A stretch of DNA of 64,000 nt from Nocardia sp. NBC_01329 (GCF_035956715.1 NZ_CP108381.1:5612001-5676000); one strand, 5' to 3'; counted from the first letter of the stretch, positions 10,225-20,198 are shown. Numbers and translations are program-made. Notes: generated by a model from the letters alone, not told the origin.

Positions 10225-11631
10225 ATGGGGATCGTCTCGCGTTTCGAGCGTCGCCTACAGGGCGCCGTCGGTGACGTCTTCGCCAGAGTCTTCGGCGGGA
10301 ACGTCGTCCCCCAGGAAGTCGAGGCAGCGCTGCAGCGTGAGGCCACCGACAACGTCCGGGATGTCGGCGGCGGGCATCTGCTCGCACCCAACAGTTACGT
10401 GATCACCATCAACTCGTCGGACCACCGGCAGCTGGACGCCGATCACGACGTCACCACCCGCGCTTTCGCCAAACATCTGCAGGATTACATCCGTGATCAA
10501 GGCTGGCAGACCTATGGCGAAGTGCACGTGGCGTTCGAGGCATCCCCTACGCTGCACACCGGAATGTTCAGGACGAGCGGTCGCGTCGACCCCGACGCGA
10601 ACCGCGGAGCTGCACCGGCTCGCCGCCCGGAACCGCTACAACGACCCGCTAACCCGCAACCAGGAGCTGGCCCCATGACGCAGAACTCTGGCTACGACCC
10701 GAGCCGTGAGCACGCGGAGTCCGATCCACGCAATCGCGGGTACGCTCCCGGACCCGCGGGACGCGGGCCGCAGAACGGCGCGTACCCCGAGGACTACGGT
10801 CCCGGCGCGCCCTACAACGGCAGCCAGGACTACCAGAGCGGCTACGACTACCAGCAGGGCGGCGCGGCCTACGACCAGCAGGGCTACGGCGCCCAGCAGG
10901 GTGGTTACGACCAGCAGGCCTACGGTCAGCAGCCCGGGTACGACCAGCAGGGCTACGCACAACAGCCCGGCTACGACCAGGGGTACGACCAGCAGGGCTA
11001 CGCACAACAGCCCGGCTACGACCAGGGGTACGCACAGCAACCCGGTTACGACCAGCAGGGGTACGACCAGCAGGGCTACGCACAACAGCCCGGCTACGAC
11101 CAGCAGCAGGGCTACGACCAACAGCAGGGCTACGCACAGCAACCCGGGTACGACCAGCAGGGGTACGCCCAGCAGCCCGGCTACGACCAGGGGTACGACC
11201 AGGGCTACGCACAGCAGCCCGGTTACGACCAGGGGTACGACCAGCAGGCCTACGGTCAGCAGCAGGGCCAGGGCTATCCGCCGCAGGCCGGCCAGCCGGC
11301 GGGCTACGGCGCACCTGCCGGATACGCGCCGGCGGCCGGGCCCGGTTTCTCCGCGACACTCGCGCTCGACGACGGCAGCGGGCGGACCTACCAACTGAGG
11401 GAAGGCAGCAACATCATCGGCCGCGGCCAGGATGCGCATTTCCGGCTGCCCGATACCGGCGTCTCCCGACGGCATATCGAGGTGCGCTGGGACGGCCAGA
11501 CCGCGATGCTGTCCGACCTCGGATCCACGAACGGCACGCTGGTGAACGGCTCCCCCGTACAGGATTGGCAACTCGCCGACGGCGACGTGATCCGTGCCGG
11601 GCACTCCGAGATCCTCATCCGTATTGTCTGA
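10225..11631 (+). CDS. fhaA: FhaA: DUF3662 and FHA domain-containing protein
   Basis: 468 residues. Residues 1-110 form the DUF3662 domain (MGIVSRFERRLQGAVGDVFA...), the middle (about 205-355) is a low-complexity array of GYDQQ/GYAQQP units, and the C terminus (about 372-466) is an FHA domain with IIGRGQDAHFRLPDTGVSRR and LSDLGSTNGTLVNG, including the Arg, Ser and Asn residues that bind phosphothreonine. Orthologous to M. tuberculosis FhaA (Rv0020c), a PknB substrate that binds the phosphorylated pseudokinase domain of MviN/MurJ; a MurJ fusion of that type is at the right end of this window. A good ribosome site (GGGAGGG) precedes the ATG. It opens the cluster that ends with pknB. Confidence 0.96.
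   Translation: MGIVSRFERRLQGAVGDVFARVFGGNVVPQEVEAALQREATDNVRDVGGGHLLAPNSYVITINSSDHRQLDADHDVTTRAFAKHLQDYIRDQGWQTYGEVHVAFEASPTLHTGMFRTSGRVDPDANRGAAPARRPEPLQRPANPQPGAGPMTQNSGYDPSREHAESDPRNRGYAPGPAGRGPQNGAYPEDYGPGAPYNGSQDYQSGYDYQQGGAAYDQQGYGAQQGGYDQQAYGQQPGYDQQGYAQQPGYDQGYDQQGYAQQPGYDQGYAQQPGYDQQGYDQQGYAQQPGYDQQQGYDQQQGYAQQPGYDQQGYAQQPGYDQGYDQGYAQQPGYDQGYDQQAYGQQQGQGYPPQAGQPAGYGAPAGYAPAAGPGFSATLALDDGSGRTYQLREGSNIIGRGQDAHFRLPDTGVSRRHIEVRWDGQTAMLSDLGSTNGTLVNGSPVQDWQLADGDVIRAGHSEILIRIV
10843..11262 (+). repeat. Tandem GYDQQ/GYAQQP-coding repeat inside fhaA
   Basis: Imperfect tandem units encoding GYDQQGYAQQP, each 12-33 bases long and built on GGCTACGACCAGCAG- and GGCTACGCACAACAG-like blocks, fill the FhaA linker. 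All length differences are multiples of three, so the frame is kept. Tyr/Gln-rich disordered repeats of this type vary in copy number between strains and can promote self-association. Confidence 0.9.
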
Positions 11632-11833
11632 TGCCGTAGGCTCGCCGTGCGGATCACGAGGCGCCTCTCGCATAATGGGGCGGCCTAATCGTGATCTGTC
11701 TCGCCCGACGGCCCTATGATGTGCCAACACACGCGCGGCACCGCACAGCGGTCCGCCGGGACGAGCATCGCAGTGGGGTGGGTCGCACCACGCCTACGGC
11801 ACCGACACACGGTCGAACAGGAGGTGGAGCGCC

Positions 11834-12301
11834 GTGCAGGGATTGATCTTGCAGCTGACCCGTGCCGGGTTCCTCCTGCTGCTGTGGCTGTTCGTCTGGG
11901 CAATCCTGCGTACCCTCCGCAGTGATATCTACGCGGCTTCCGGCAAACGACTTCAGACCCGGGGACCGCGTGGTTCCACGGTGCTGCCGTCCATGCGCCG
12001 AGGCCAGAAGGGCGCCAAACATCTTGTGGTGACTCAAGGTTCTCTCGCCGGTACCCGCATAACGCTCGGTACCCAACCGGTGCTGATCGGCCGTGCGGAC
12101 GATTCCACGCTGGTGCTCACCGATGACTATGCCTCCACCCGGCACGCCCGGCTGTCCCTACGCGGTGACGACTGGTATGTCGAAGACCTCGGCTCGACCA
12201 ACGGTACCTACCTCGACCGTGCCAAAGTCACCACCGCAGTCCGCGTTCCGCTCGGCACTCCTGTCCGGGTCGGCAAGACAGTGATCGAGCTCCGATCGTG
12301 A
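11834..12301 (+). CDS. fhaB: FhaB/FipA: membrane-anchored FHA domain protein
   Basis: 155 residues from GTG 11834, preceded by AGGAGGTGGAG. A single membrane segment (about 9-27) is followed by a basic linker and an FHA domain (about 67-150) with LIGRADDSTLVLTDDYASTR and VEDLGSTNGTYLD. Orthologous to M. tuberculosis Rv0019c (FhaB/FipA), a PknA/PknB substrate that links phospho-signalling to FtsZ/FtsQ and cell division. Its last bases overlap the pstP start by GTGA, so the two are coupled. A 202-bp gap after fhaA, with GC-rich inverted segments, suggests its own promoter or partial termination. Confidence 0.95.
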   Translation: MQGLILQLTRAGFLLLLWLFVWAILRTLRSDIYAASGKRLQTRGPRGSTVLPSMRRGQKGAKHLVVTQGSLAGTRITLGTQPVLIGRADDSTLVLTDDYASTRHARLSLRGDDWYVEDLGSTNGTYLDRAKVTTAVRVPLGTPVRVGKTVIELRS

Positions 12302-13785
12302 CACTTGTTCTCCGCTACGCAGCGCGCAGCGACCGCGGCCTCGTCCGCGCCAACAACGAAGATTCCGTCTACGCCGGCGCCCGCCTGCTGGCCCTTGCCG
12401 ATGGCATGGGCGGCCACGCGGCCGGCGAAGTGGCGTCGCAACTGATGATCGCCGCCTTGGCGCATCTCGACGACGACGAACCCGGCGAGGATCTACTCGG
12501 CAAACTGAACCGGGCCACCCACGCCGGTAATTCCGCGATCGCCGAACAGGTCGAGGAAGAACCCGAACTCGACGGTATGGGCACCACGCTCACCGCCATC
12601 CTGTTCGCCGGCAAAAAACTCGGCATGGTCCATATCGGCGACTCGCGCGCCTATATGCTGCGCGACGCCGAGCTGGCCCAGATCACCCGCGACGACACGT
12701 TCGTCCAGTCGCTGGTAGACGAAGGCCGGATCACCGCGGAACAGGCTCATACGCATCCGCAGCGGTCGCTGATCATGCGCGCGCTCACGGGTAACGAGAT
12801 CGAGCCGACACTGGTCATGCGCGAAGCCCGGGCCGGGGACCGCTATCTGCTGTGCTCGGACGGCCTGTCCGACGTCGTCAGCGACGAGACCATCGCGAAC
12901 ACCATGCGCGAGGGCAGCACCGACGAATGCGCCGACCGGCTCATCGAGCTCGCTCTGCGCAGCGGCGGGCCTGACAACGTGACCGTCGTCGTCGCCGACG
13001 TCATCGACCTCGATTACGGACAGAGCCATCCGATCGTCGCGGGCGCCGCATCCGGTGAGGCGGAGGACAATCCGCCACCGAACACCGCTGCGGGCCGTGC
13101 CGCCGCCATGCGCCCACCGGCCGCCGCCCCCCGGCGCGCCGCCGAACCCGAGCCGCAGCCGAAGAAGTCCCATAAACTCCGCTGGCTGCTGCTGGCGGTC
13201 TCTCTCGTCCTCGCGGTCGTGGTCGGTCTGGCCGTCGGCTACAAGATGATCCGGACCAATTACTACGTCGGCGCGGACAACGACAGCGTCGTGGTCATGC
13301 AGGGACTGCCCGGATCGATCCTCGGTTACTCGATCCACGAGGTGAACCTCGTCGGCTGCGTCACCACCAAGGGCGAACTCAGCCTCGTCGACAGCGGCGC
13401 CGCACTGCCGCAGAACTGCCGAGTCCTGAAGGTCAGCGATCTGGAACAGACCGGGCGTGACCAGGTCGAGCGCGGGTTACCGCCCGGCACCCTGGACAAG
13501 GCCCGCGAACAGATGGCCGTACTGGCCGACCGCGAACTGCTGCCGGTGTGCAAGAAGAACGCCTCGGCCGCTCAGCCGGGCGTGGTCACCACCACTCCCG
13601 CACCGGCTCCCGCTCCGGCCCCGGTCGTCCCGACCCCCGCCGAGGCGGCTCCCGCCCCGGCTACCCAGGCACCCGCGCCCGGTGAGAACCCGGCGCCGCC
13701 CGCACCACCGACCACCACCGTCCCGGCTCCGACGACCACCGCTCAGCCCCAGATCGCGGGGGAGAACTGCCGGGTGACGGACTGA
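12298..13785 (+). CDS. pstP: PstP: PP2C-family Ser/Thr phosphatase
   Basis: 495 residues. The PP2C catalytic domain (about 5-240) shows the metal-binding motifs DGMGGHAAGEVAS, GDSRAYML, CSDGLSD and GGPDNVTVVV. After a linker come a membrane segment (about 296-317) and an extracytoplasmic part (to 495) ending in a Pro/Thr/Ala-rich tail. It is the only PP2C gene in the cluster and reverses phosphorylation by PknA and PknB on themselves, FhaA/B, CwlM and PBPs (established for mycobacteria). Start GTG overlapping fhaB; stop overlaps the rodA ATG. The Pro-rich end is long for the family but typical of Nocardia-type proteins. Confidence 0.96.
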   Translation: MTLVLRYAARSDRGLVRANNEDSVYAGARLLALADGMGGHAAGEVASQLMIAALAHLDDDEPGEDLLGKLNRATHAGNSAIAEQVEEEPELDGMGTTLTAILFAGKKLGMVHIGDSRAYMLRDAELAQITRDDTFVQSLVDEGRITAEQAHTHPQRSLIMRALTGNEIEPTLVMREARAGDRYLLCSDGLSDVVSDETIANTMREGSTDECADRLIELALRSGGPDNVTVVVADVIDLDYGQSHPIVAGAASGEAEDNPPPNTAAGRAAAMRPPAAAPRRAAEPEPQPKKSHKLRWLLLAVSLVLAVVVGLAVGYKMIRTNYYVGADNDSVVVMQGLPGSILGYSIHEVNLVGCVTTKGELSLVDSGAALPQNCRVLKVSDLEQTGRDQVERGLPPGTLDKAREQMAVLADRELLPVCKKNASAAQPGVVTTTPAPAPAPAPVVPTPAEAAPAPATQAPAPGENPAPPAPPTTTVPAPTTTAQPQIAGENCRVTD

Positions 13786-15263
13786 TGTCCGCACCGGCAC
13801 CACCGTCCGCCGGGGCTTTTCCGAGCCCCCCGGGCGGTTTCGCTCCGGCGCCGTCGCCGACGACCCGGCGCAATACCGAGCTCGTGCTGCTCGGATTCGC
13901 GGCACTGATCACCACCGCCGCACTGGCACTGGTGGAAGCGAGCCAGGAAGAATCGCTGACCTGGGATATCGCGAAACTCGGTCTGGCCTATCTCGGCCTC
14001 TTCGCCGTCGCGCACCTGGCGGTGCGCCGCTTCGCGCCCTACACCGATCCCCTGCTGCTGCCGATCGTGGCGCTGCTCAACGGAATAGGCCTGGTACTGA
14101 TCCACCGGCTCGATCTGGCCGATCAGCAGACCGCCGCATACAACTCGTGGGAAATCCCCTCCCCCGATGCGAACCAGCAGATCCTGTGGACCGCACTGGG
14201 TATCGTGCTGTTCGTCGGAATCCTGGTCGTACTGCGCGACTACCGGACCTTGGCCAAATACGCCTACACCCTCGGACTGGTCGGGCTGGTGGCCCTCGCG
14301 ATCCCGGCGATCCTGCCCAGTTCGCTCTCCGAGGTCAACGGCGCCAAGATCTGGATCCGGTTGCCCGGGCTCAGCCTGCAGCCCGGCGAATTCGCGAAGA
14401 TCCTGCTGATCATCTTCTTCGCCTCGGTGCTCGTCTCGAAACGTGAGCTTTTCACCGCGGCCGGTCGGCACTTCCTCGGCATGGAATTCCCGCGCGCCCG
14501 CGATATGGGTCCGATCCTGGCCGTGTGGATCGTGTGTATCGGCGTCCTGGTGTTCGAGAAAGACCTCGGCACCTCCCTGCTGATCTTCAGCACGGTGCTG
14601 GTGATGCTCTACATCGCCACCGAGCGGGTCGGCTGGCTGCTGATCGGCGGCGGGCTGCTCGCCCTCGGTTTCGTCTTCGCCTACCAGATGTTCGGGCATG
14701 TGCGCGTGCGAGTGGAGACCTGGCTGCACCCGTTCGACGACTACAACAACACCGGCTACCAGATCGTGCAGTCGCTGTTCGGCCTGGCGACCGGTGGGCT
14801 GGCGGGCACCGGTCTGGGTGCGGGACGGCCGTCGCAGGTGCCGTTCGCCAAAACGGACTTCATCGTGACGACAATCGGTGAAGAACTCGGTCTCATCGGC
14901 CTGACCGCGATCCTGATCCTGTTCCTGGTGCTCGTGCTGCGCGGAATGCGCACCGCCCTGGCGATCCGGGACAGTTTCGGTAAATTGCTCGCCGCCGGTT
15001 TGTCGTTCACCATCGCCATCCAGGTCTTCGTGGTCGTGGGCGGGGTGACGAAACTGATTCCGCTCACCGGTCTCACCACGCCGTTCGTCTCCTACGGCGG
15101 TTCTTCGCTGCTCGCGAACTATGTCCTGATCGCCGTGCTCATCAAGATCTCCGACGCGGCTCGCGAACCCGCGCCGGCCCGCCGCCGGGAACCTGCCCCC
15201 GCGCCGTTGGCCGAAGCCCAGACAGTGATGGTGTCGCGACGGCAAGGGGGTCTTCCGCGTTGA
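13785..15263 (+). CDS. rodA: RodA/FtsW-type SEDS glycosyltransferase
   Basis: 492 residues with about ten to twelve membrane segments. SEDS landmarks are visible: NGAKIWIRLPGLSLQPGEFAK, VFEKDLGTSLLIFSTVLVML and the C-terminal block GGVTKLIPLTGLTTPFVSYG. SEDS proteins polymerise lipid II glycan strands and work with a class B PBP; pbpA follows with a TTGA overlap, which fits a RodA-PbpA synthase pair. An N-terminal extension rich in Pro/Ala precedes the first membrane segment. Start ATG overlaps the pstP stop. Confidence 0.95.
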   Translation: MSAPAPPSAGAFPSPPGGFAPAPSPTTRRNTELVLLGFAALITTAALALVEASQEESLTWDIAKLGLAYLGLFAVAHLAVRRFAPYTDPLLLPIVALLNGIGLVLIHRLDLADQQTAAYNSWEIPSPDANQQILWTALGIVLFVGILVVLRDYRTLAKYAYTLGLVGLVALAIPAILPSSLSEVNGAKIWIRLPGLSLQPGEFAKILLIIFFASVLVSKRELFTAAGRHFLGMEFPRARDMGPILAVWIVCIGVLVFEKDLGTSLLIFSTVLVMLYIATERVGWLLIGGGLLALGFVFAYQMFGHVRVRVETWLHPFDDYNNTGYQIVQSLFGLATGGLAGTGLGAGRPSQVPFAKTDFIVTTIGEELGLIGLTAILILFLVLVLRGMRTALAIRDSFGKLLAAGLSFTIAIQVFVVVGGVTKLIPLTGLTTPFVSYGGSSLLANYVLIAVLIKISDAAREPAPARRREPAPAPLAEAQTVMVSRRQGGLPR

Positions 15264-16726
15264 ACACACCATTACGCAGGGTGGCCATGGCGGTCATGGC
15301 GATGATCGTCGCACTGCTGCTCAACGCCACCTATGTGCAGGTCATCAAGGCCGACGACTACCGGGCCGATCCGCGCAACTCCCGGGTGTTGCTCGACGAG
15401 TACTCCCGACAGCGCGGCCAGATCTCCGCCGGCGGCGCCGTGTTGGCCAGTTCCCTGTCCACCGACGACCGCTACAAATACCTGCGCGTCTACCCCACCG
15501 ATCCGCAGGCCTATGCGCCGGTGACCGGGTTCTACTCCATGCAGTACGGCAGCACCGGACTGGAACGGGCCGAGGATCCGGTGCTCAACGGCTCGGATGG
15601 GCAGCTGTTCGGCAGTCGTTTGATCGACCTGGTCTCCGGTCGCGATCCCCGCGGCGGCAATGTCGTCACCACGATCGACCCGGCGATGCAGCAGGTCGCC
15701 TACAACGAACTCACCAGCAAGGGCTACACCGGCTCGGTAGTGGCGATCGAACCCAGCACCGGCAAGATCCTGACCATGGTGTCCACGCCCAGCTACGACC
15801 CGAACCTGTTGTCCGGGCACGACGGCGCCCAGGGCACGCAGGCCTGGGAAGATCTGAGCGCCGACGAGAACCAGCCGATGATCAACCGGGCGATCTCGCA
15901 GACCTACCCGCCGGGATCCACATTCAAAGTGGTCGTCACGGCCGCCGCGCTGTCGAACGGGAAGGCGAATCCGCAGTCCCAGTTCACCGCGGCGCCCAAC
16001 ATCACCCTGCCGGGCACCAGCACGACCCTGGAGAACTACAACGGCTCCACCTGCGGCTCCGGCGCCACCGCCAGCCTCTATGAGGCGTTCCGGCGTTCGT
16101 GCAACACCGCGTTCGTGGAGCTCGGGGTCGATGTCGGAGCGGCCGCGCTGGAAGACGAGGCCGCCGCGTTCGGGATCGGACCGCACCGCGGTATCCCGAT
16201 GCCGGTCGCCGAGAGCACCGTGGGCAGTATCCCGGACAACGCCGCACTCGCGCAGAGCAGCATCGGTCAACGTGATGTCGCGCTCACCCCGCTCGACAAC
16301 GCCGTTATCGCCGCTACCGTGGCCAACGGCGGTGTCCGGATGGAGCCCTACCTGGTCGACCAGCTACAGAATCCGGACTTGAGCGAACTGTCCACCACCG
16401 AGCCGGTCTCGGTCGGTCAGGCGGTGAGCGCGGAGGTAGCCTCTACGCTGACCGACCTGATGGTCGCCTCGGAGGAGAACACCGCGGGCAGCGGCGGAAC
16501 GTCCTATCGGATCGCGTCGAAGACCGGTACGGCCGAACACGGCGCTGATCCGCGGAACACACCACCGCATGCCTGGTACATAGCCTTCGCCCCCGCCGAA
16601 AACCCGAAGATCGCCATCGCGGTCATCGTGGAGAACGGCGGTGACCGGGCGCTGGCGGCAACAGGTGGGTCGGTCGCCGCGCCGGTCGCCCGTGCGGTGC
16701 TGGACGCAGGTCTGCGAGGTCGCTGA
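15260..16726 (+). CDS. pbpA: PbpA: class B penicillin-binding protein
   Basis: 488 residues from a TTG at 15260 that overlaps the rodA stop. One N-terminal membrane anchor (about 8-27) leads to a transpeptidase domain with S220-T-F-K (SxxK, nucleophile Ser220), an SxN-type motif in RRSCNTAF and K421-T-G in ASKTGTAEHG. It crosslinks peptidoglycan outside the membrane together with the SEDS partner encoded just before it. In mycobacteria PbpA is a PknB substrate. The length fits the Mtb orthologue (Rv0016c). Confidence 0.95.
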   Translation: MNTPLRRVAMAVMAMIVALLLNATYVQVIKADDYRADPRNSRVLLDEYSRQRGQISAGGAVLASSLSTDDRYKYLRVYPTDPQAYAPVTGFYSMQYGSTGLERAEDPVLNGSDGQLFGSRLIDLVSGRDPRGGNVVTTIDPAMQQVAYNELTSKGYTGSVVAIEPSTGKILTMVSTPSYDPNLLSGHDGAQGTQAWEDLSADENQPMINRAISQTYPPGSTFKVVVTAAALSNGKANPQSQFTAAPNITLPGTSTTLENYNGSTCGSGATASLYEAFRRSCNTAFVELGVDVGAAALEDEAAAFGIGPHRGIPMPVAESTVGSIPDNAALAQSSIGQRDVALTPLDNAVIAATVANGGVRMEPYLVDQLQNPDLSELSTTEPVSVGQAVSAEVASTLTDLMVASEENTAGSGGTSYRIASKTGTAEHGADPRNTPPHAWYIAFAPAENPKIAIAVIVENGGDRALAATGGSVAAPVARAVLDAGLRGR

Positions 16727-16763
16727 ACGAGATGGATGTGCGAATGATTCTGCGGGGAACCCG

Positions 16764-18260
16764 ATGCTGACAAACGGCGCTTTGATCGCAGACCGCTACC
16801 GGCTGCAGCGGCTCATCGCCACCGGTGGGATGGGTCAGGTCTGGGAAGCCCTGGACACCCGGCTGGATCGCCGGGTGGCGGTCAAGGTCCTCAAGTCCGA
16901 GTTCTCGGCGGATCCGACCTTCCGGCACCGGTTCCGCACCGAAGCCAAGACCACCGCGATCCTGAACCATTCCGGTATCGCGGGCATCTACGACTACGGC
17001 GAAACCTATGACCCCCAGGGTGGCGAGACGGCCTATCTGGTGATGGAGCTCGTTCAGGGCGAACCGCTCAACACCGTGCTGAACCGGCTCGGCCGCCTGT
17101 CGGTGGCCCAGGGCTTGGACATGCTGGAACAGACCGCTCGCGCACTACAGGTAGCGCATCTGGCCGGTGTGGTGCACCGCGATGTGAAACCGGGGAATAT
17201 CCTGGTCACTCCGACCGGACAGGTGAAGATCACCGATTTCGGTATCGCCAAGGCCGTGGATGCCTCACCGGTCACCAAAACCGGCATGGTGATGGGCACG
17301 GCGCAGTACATCGCACCCGAGCAGGCGGTCGGTGAGGACGCCACCGCGGCCAGCGATGTGTATTCCCTCGGTGTCGTCGGATACGAGGCCCTCGCGGGCC
17401 AGCGCCCGTTCACCGGTGACGGCGCGCTGACCGTGGCGATGAAGCATGTCCGCGACGTGCCGCCGCCGATGCCCACCGATCTTCCGTCCAATGTGCGGGA
17501 ACTGATCGAGATCACTCTGGCCAAGGACCCGTCCCAGCGGTATGCCGACGGTGGCGAATTCGCCGAGGCGGTCGCTACGGTGCGCTCCGGCCGCCGGCCA
17601 CCCCCGCCCCGCAATCTCGCCGCGGCCGGGCCCACCGGTGTGATCGCGGCGCCGCTACCGGGTTACGACGAGACCGCGACCGTGCGCTACAACACCCCGC
17701 CCGCCGCGATGACCGGGCCGGCAACCGCGATGGACCGCGGCGCGCACGACCCCGGTGACGGCGGGTACCACGACGGCACGGGCGGCATTCTCAACAAGAA
17801 CCAGAAGTGGATGATCGCGTTGGGTGTCGGCGCGCTGCTGCTCGGCGGCGCCGTGCTGTGGCTGCTGTTCGGTGGTGACACCGACCCGGCCGGGACCCCA
17901 CCGGGCACCTCATCGACGGCGCCCACCACCCGTCCGCTTCCGCCGCCGGTGACCACCACCTACGAGGTGACCGAACCGCCGGTGTGGACGCCTACCCCGG
18001 AGAACACCACCACCCCACCGCCGGCCACCACCACGACGACACCGCCGCCGGCGACCACCACGACCACCCAGCCCCCCACCACGACATCGGCCGCTCCGAG
18101 CACCACCGAGACAACGGCCAGCGAACAGACCAGCGACGAGGAAGAGGAGACCACCACCCGTCGTCGCCCGCCGGTTGTTATACCCGATGTTCCCTTCCCG
18201 ACAGTCGGGAACCAGACCCACCTCATCGAGCCGGCCGATAATCCGCAAGGACAGCCATGA
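16764..18260 (+). CDS. pknA: PknA: transmembrane Ser/Thr protein kinase
   Basis: 499 residues from ATG 16764 (MLTNGALIADRYRL), the only start that places the glycine loop at the usual distance. Kinase landmarks: GGMGQVWEA loop (21-29), Lys41 in VAVKVL, catalytic HRDVKPGN with Asp140, DFG at 158-160 and an activation segment with TKTGMVMGTAQYIAPEQ. A membrane segment (about 350-370) precedes a Pro/Thr-rich extracellular tail without PASTA domains, as in Mtb PknA. It acts with PknB on FhaB, FtsZ, MurD and others in mycobacteria. It is coupled to pknB by ATGA. Confidence 0.96.
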   Translation: MLTNGALIADRYRLQRLIATGGMGQVWEALDTRLDRRVAVKVLKSEFSADPTFRHRFRTEAKTTAILNHSGIAGIYDYGETYDPQGGETAYLVMELVQGEPLNTVLNRLGRLSVAQGLDMLEQTARALQVAHLAGVVHRDVKPGNILVTPTGQVKITDFGIAKAVDASPVTKTGMVMGTAQYIAPEQAVGEDATAASDVYSLGVVGYEALAGQRPFTGDGALTVAMKHVRDVPPPMPTDLPSNVRELIEITLAKDPSQRYADGGEFAEAVATVRSGRRPPPPRNLAAAGPTGVIAAPLPGYDETATVRYNTPPAAMTGPATAMDRGAHDPGDGGYHDGTGGILNKNQKWMIALGVGALLLGGAVLWLLFGGDTDPAGTPPGTSSTAPTTRPLPPPVTTTYEVTEPPVWTPTPENTTTPPPATTTTTPPPATTTTTQPPTTTSAAPSTTETTASEQTSDEEEETTTRRRPPVVIPDVPFPTVGNQTHLIEPADNPQGQP

Positions 18261-20164
18261 CAACCCCGAAGAATCTCTCCTCTCGCTACGAGCTGGGCGA
18301 GATCATCGGGTTCGGCGGAATGTCCGAAGTCCACAAAGCCCGCGATCTGCGGCTCAACCGCGATGTCGCGATCAAGGTGCTGCGCGCCGATCTGGCCCGC
18401 GACCCCACGTTCTATCTGCGCTTCAAGCGTGAGGCGCAGAACGCCGCGGCGCTGAACCATCCGGCGATCGTCGCGGTCTACGACACCGGTGAGGCCGAGA
18501 TCGACGGCGGGCCACTGCCCTTCATCGTGATGGAGTACGTGGAGGGCGATACGCTGCGCGATATCGTGCGCAACGAAGGCCCGATCGCGCCCCGGCGCGC
18601 GATGGAGGTCGTCGCCGATGTGTGCGCGGCGCTCGATTTCAGCCATAAGGCCGGGATCGTGCACCGCGATATGAAGCCCGCCAACATCATGATCAACCGT
18701 GCCGGTGCGGTGAAGGTGATGGATTTCGGTATCGCCCGCGCCATCGCGGACGCCGCCAACCCGATGACGGCCACCGCGGCCGTCATCGGCACAGCTCAGT
18801 ATCTGTCGCCCGAGCAGGCGCGCGGCGAGACAGTGGACGCCCGCTCCGATGTCTACTCCGTCGGCTGCGTGCTGTTCGAGATCCTCACCGGGCAGCCCCC
18901 GTTCACCGGTGATTCGCCTGTCGCAGTCGCCTATCAGCACGTCCGGGAAGATCCCCGGTTACCTTCGCTCGTCTACGAGGGCGTGCCGCGGGAGCTGGAT
19001 TCGATAGTCCTCGAGGCCATGGCCAAGAATCCGGCGAACCGTTATCAGAGCGCCGCGGAAATGCGCGCGGATCTGATCCGGGTACTGGGTGGGCAGAAAC
19101 CCGGCGCGCCGATGGTGATGACCGATGAGGACCGCACCACCATGCTCGGCCCCGCGGACGGCGCCGGTCGAGGCTATCGCCGCGGCGAAGAAGACGACGA
19201 TTACGACTACGGCGACGGGTCCGAAGGTCGTTCCCGCCGCACGGCATACATTGCGGTCGGTGTGGTCACCGCGGTGGTGGCGGCATTCGGACTTTTCTGG
19301 ATGCTGATCGGCCCGGGTAGCCGCCCCGATCAGGTGGCAGTTCCGGATCTGTCGAACACCACCGCGAGCGAAGCCCAGCAGAAGCTCGTTTCGCTCGGCT
19401 TCGATATCGCCGTCCAGGAGAAACCCGACGGCAAGATCGGTGCCGGCAATGTGATCGCCACCCAGCCGCTGGGCGGCTCGCGGGCCGACGAGGGCAGCAC
19501 CATCACCGTGCAGGTCTCCACCGGACCGCAGCAGGTGCCGGTGCCCCGGCTCACCGGCTTGTCCCAGCAGGACGCCGAACAGGAACTCAACAACGCCGGT
19601 CTACAGGTCGACTCCGCCGTCAAACGGGAGCCGTCCAGCACGCAGGACAAAGACAAGGTGATCGGCCAGGACCCTTCGCCCGGTATCGAGATGGACGCCG
19701 GCAGCCAGATCACCCTGACCATCGGCACCGGCCCCAAGCAGATCCGGGTCTCGGATGTGGTCGGTCAGCTGATCGATGTGGCGCAGCCGAATCTCGAAGG
19801 TGCCGGGTTCAAGATCGTGGTCGAGCAGGTTCAGTCCGCACGACCGCGCGGCGAGGTGCTGTCCACCAGCCCCGCCGGTGGTTCGACCGCCGATGAGGGG
19901 TCGACGGTCACAGTCCAGGTGGCGCAGAGCGATCGGATCTCGATGCCGAATCTGGTGGGCCTGACTGCCGCCGAGGTCGTGGACAAGCTGCGGGAAAGCG
20001 GCTGGCAGGGCAGCGCGAACCAGGTCCGGCAGATCACGCAGATCACCCTGAACTCCGACCAGTCCGGCAAGGTGCTCAGCCAGCAGCCCTCCGCCGGAAC
20101 AACGGTGCCGTCTTCGGCGACAGTGACGGTGAATACCGGCGTACTTCCGCTGGGACCGCCCTGA
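18257..20164 (+). CDS. pknB: PknB: PASTA-domain Ser/Thr protein kinase
   Basis: 635 residues. The kinase domain (about 12-275) has GFGGMSEVHKA, VAIKVL, HRDMKPANIM, MDFGIAR and an activation loop with TATAAVIGTAQYLSPEQ (two Thr sites of the type autophosphorylated in Mtb). A juxtamembrane linker, a membrane segment (about 332-352) and four PASTA repeats (from about 357 to the end, opening with VAVPDLS, VPVPRLT, IRVSDVV and ISMPNLV) follow. PASTA domains sense muropeptides or lipid II. It is an essential regulator of peptidoglycan synthesis through CwlM, MurJ/FhaA and others. Last gene of the cluster, ended by a strong hairpin. Confidence 0.97.
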   Translation: MTTPKNLSSRYELGEIIGFGGMSEVHKARDLRLNRDVAIKVLRADLARDPTFYLRFKREAQNAAALNHPAIVAVYDTGEAEIDGGPLPFIVMEYVEGDTLRDIVRNEGPIAPRRAMEVVADVCAALDFSHKAGIVHRDMKPANIMINRAGAVKVMDFGIARAIADAANPMTATAAVIGTAQYLSPEQARGETVDARSDVYSVGCVLFEILTGQPPFTGDSPVAVAYQHVREDPRLPSLVYEGVPRELDSIVLEAMAKNPANRYQSAAEMRADLIRVLGGQKPGAPMVMTDEDRTTMLGPADGAGRGYRRGEEDDDYDYGDGSEGRSRRTAYIAVGVVTAVVAAFGLFWMLIGPGSRPDQVAVPDLSNTTASEAQQKLVSLGFDIAVQEKPDGKIGAGNVIATQPLGGSRADEGSTITVQVSTGPQQVPVPRLTGLSQQDAEQELNNAGLQVDSAVKREPSSTQDKDKVIGQDPSPGIEMDAGSQITLTIGTGPKQIRVSDVVGQLIDVAQPNLEGAGFKIVVEQVQSARPRGEVLSTSPAGGSTADEGSTVTVQVAQSDRISMPNLVGLTAAEVVDKLRESGWQGSANQVRQITQITLNSDQSGKVLSQQPSAGTTVPSSATVTVNTGVLPLGPP

Positions 20165-20198
20165 TCCATCGCCGGGTCTGCCCGGCGAGCTGAAACAA

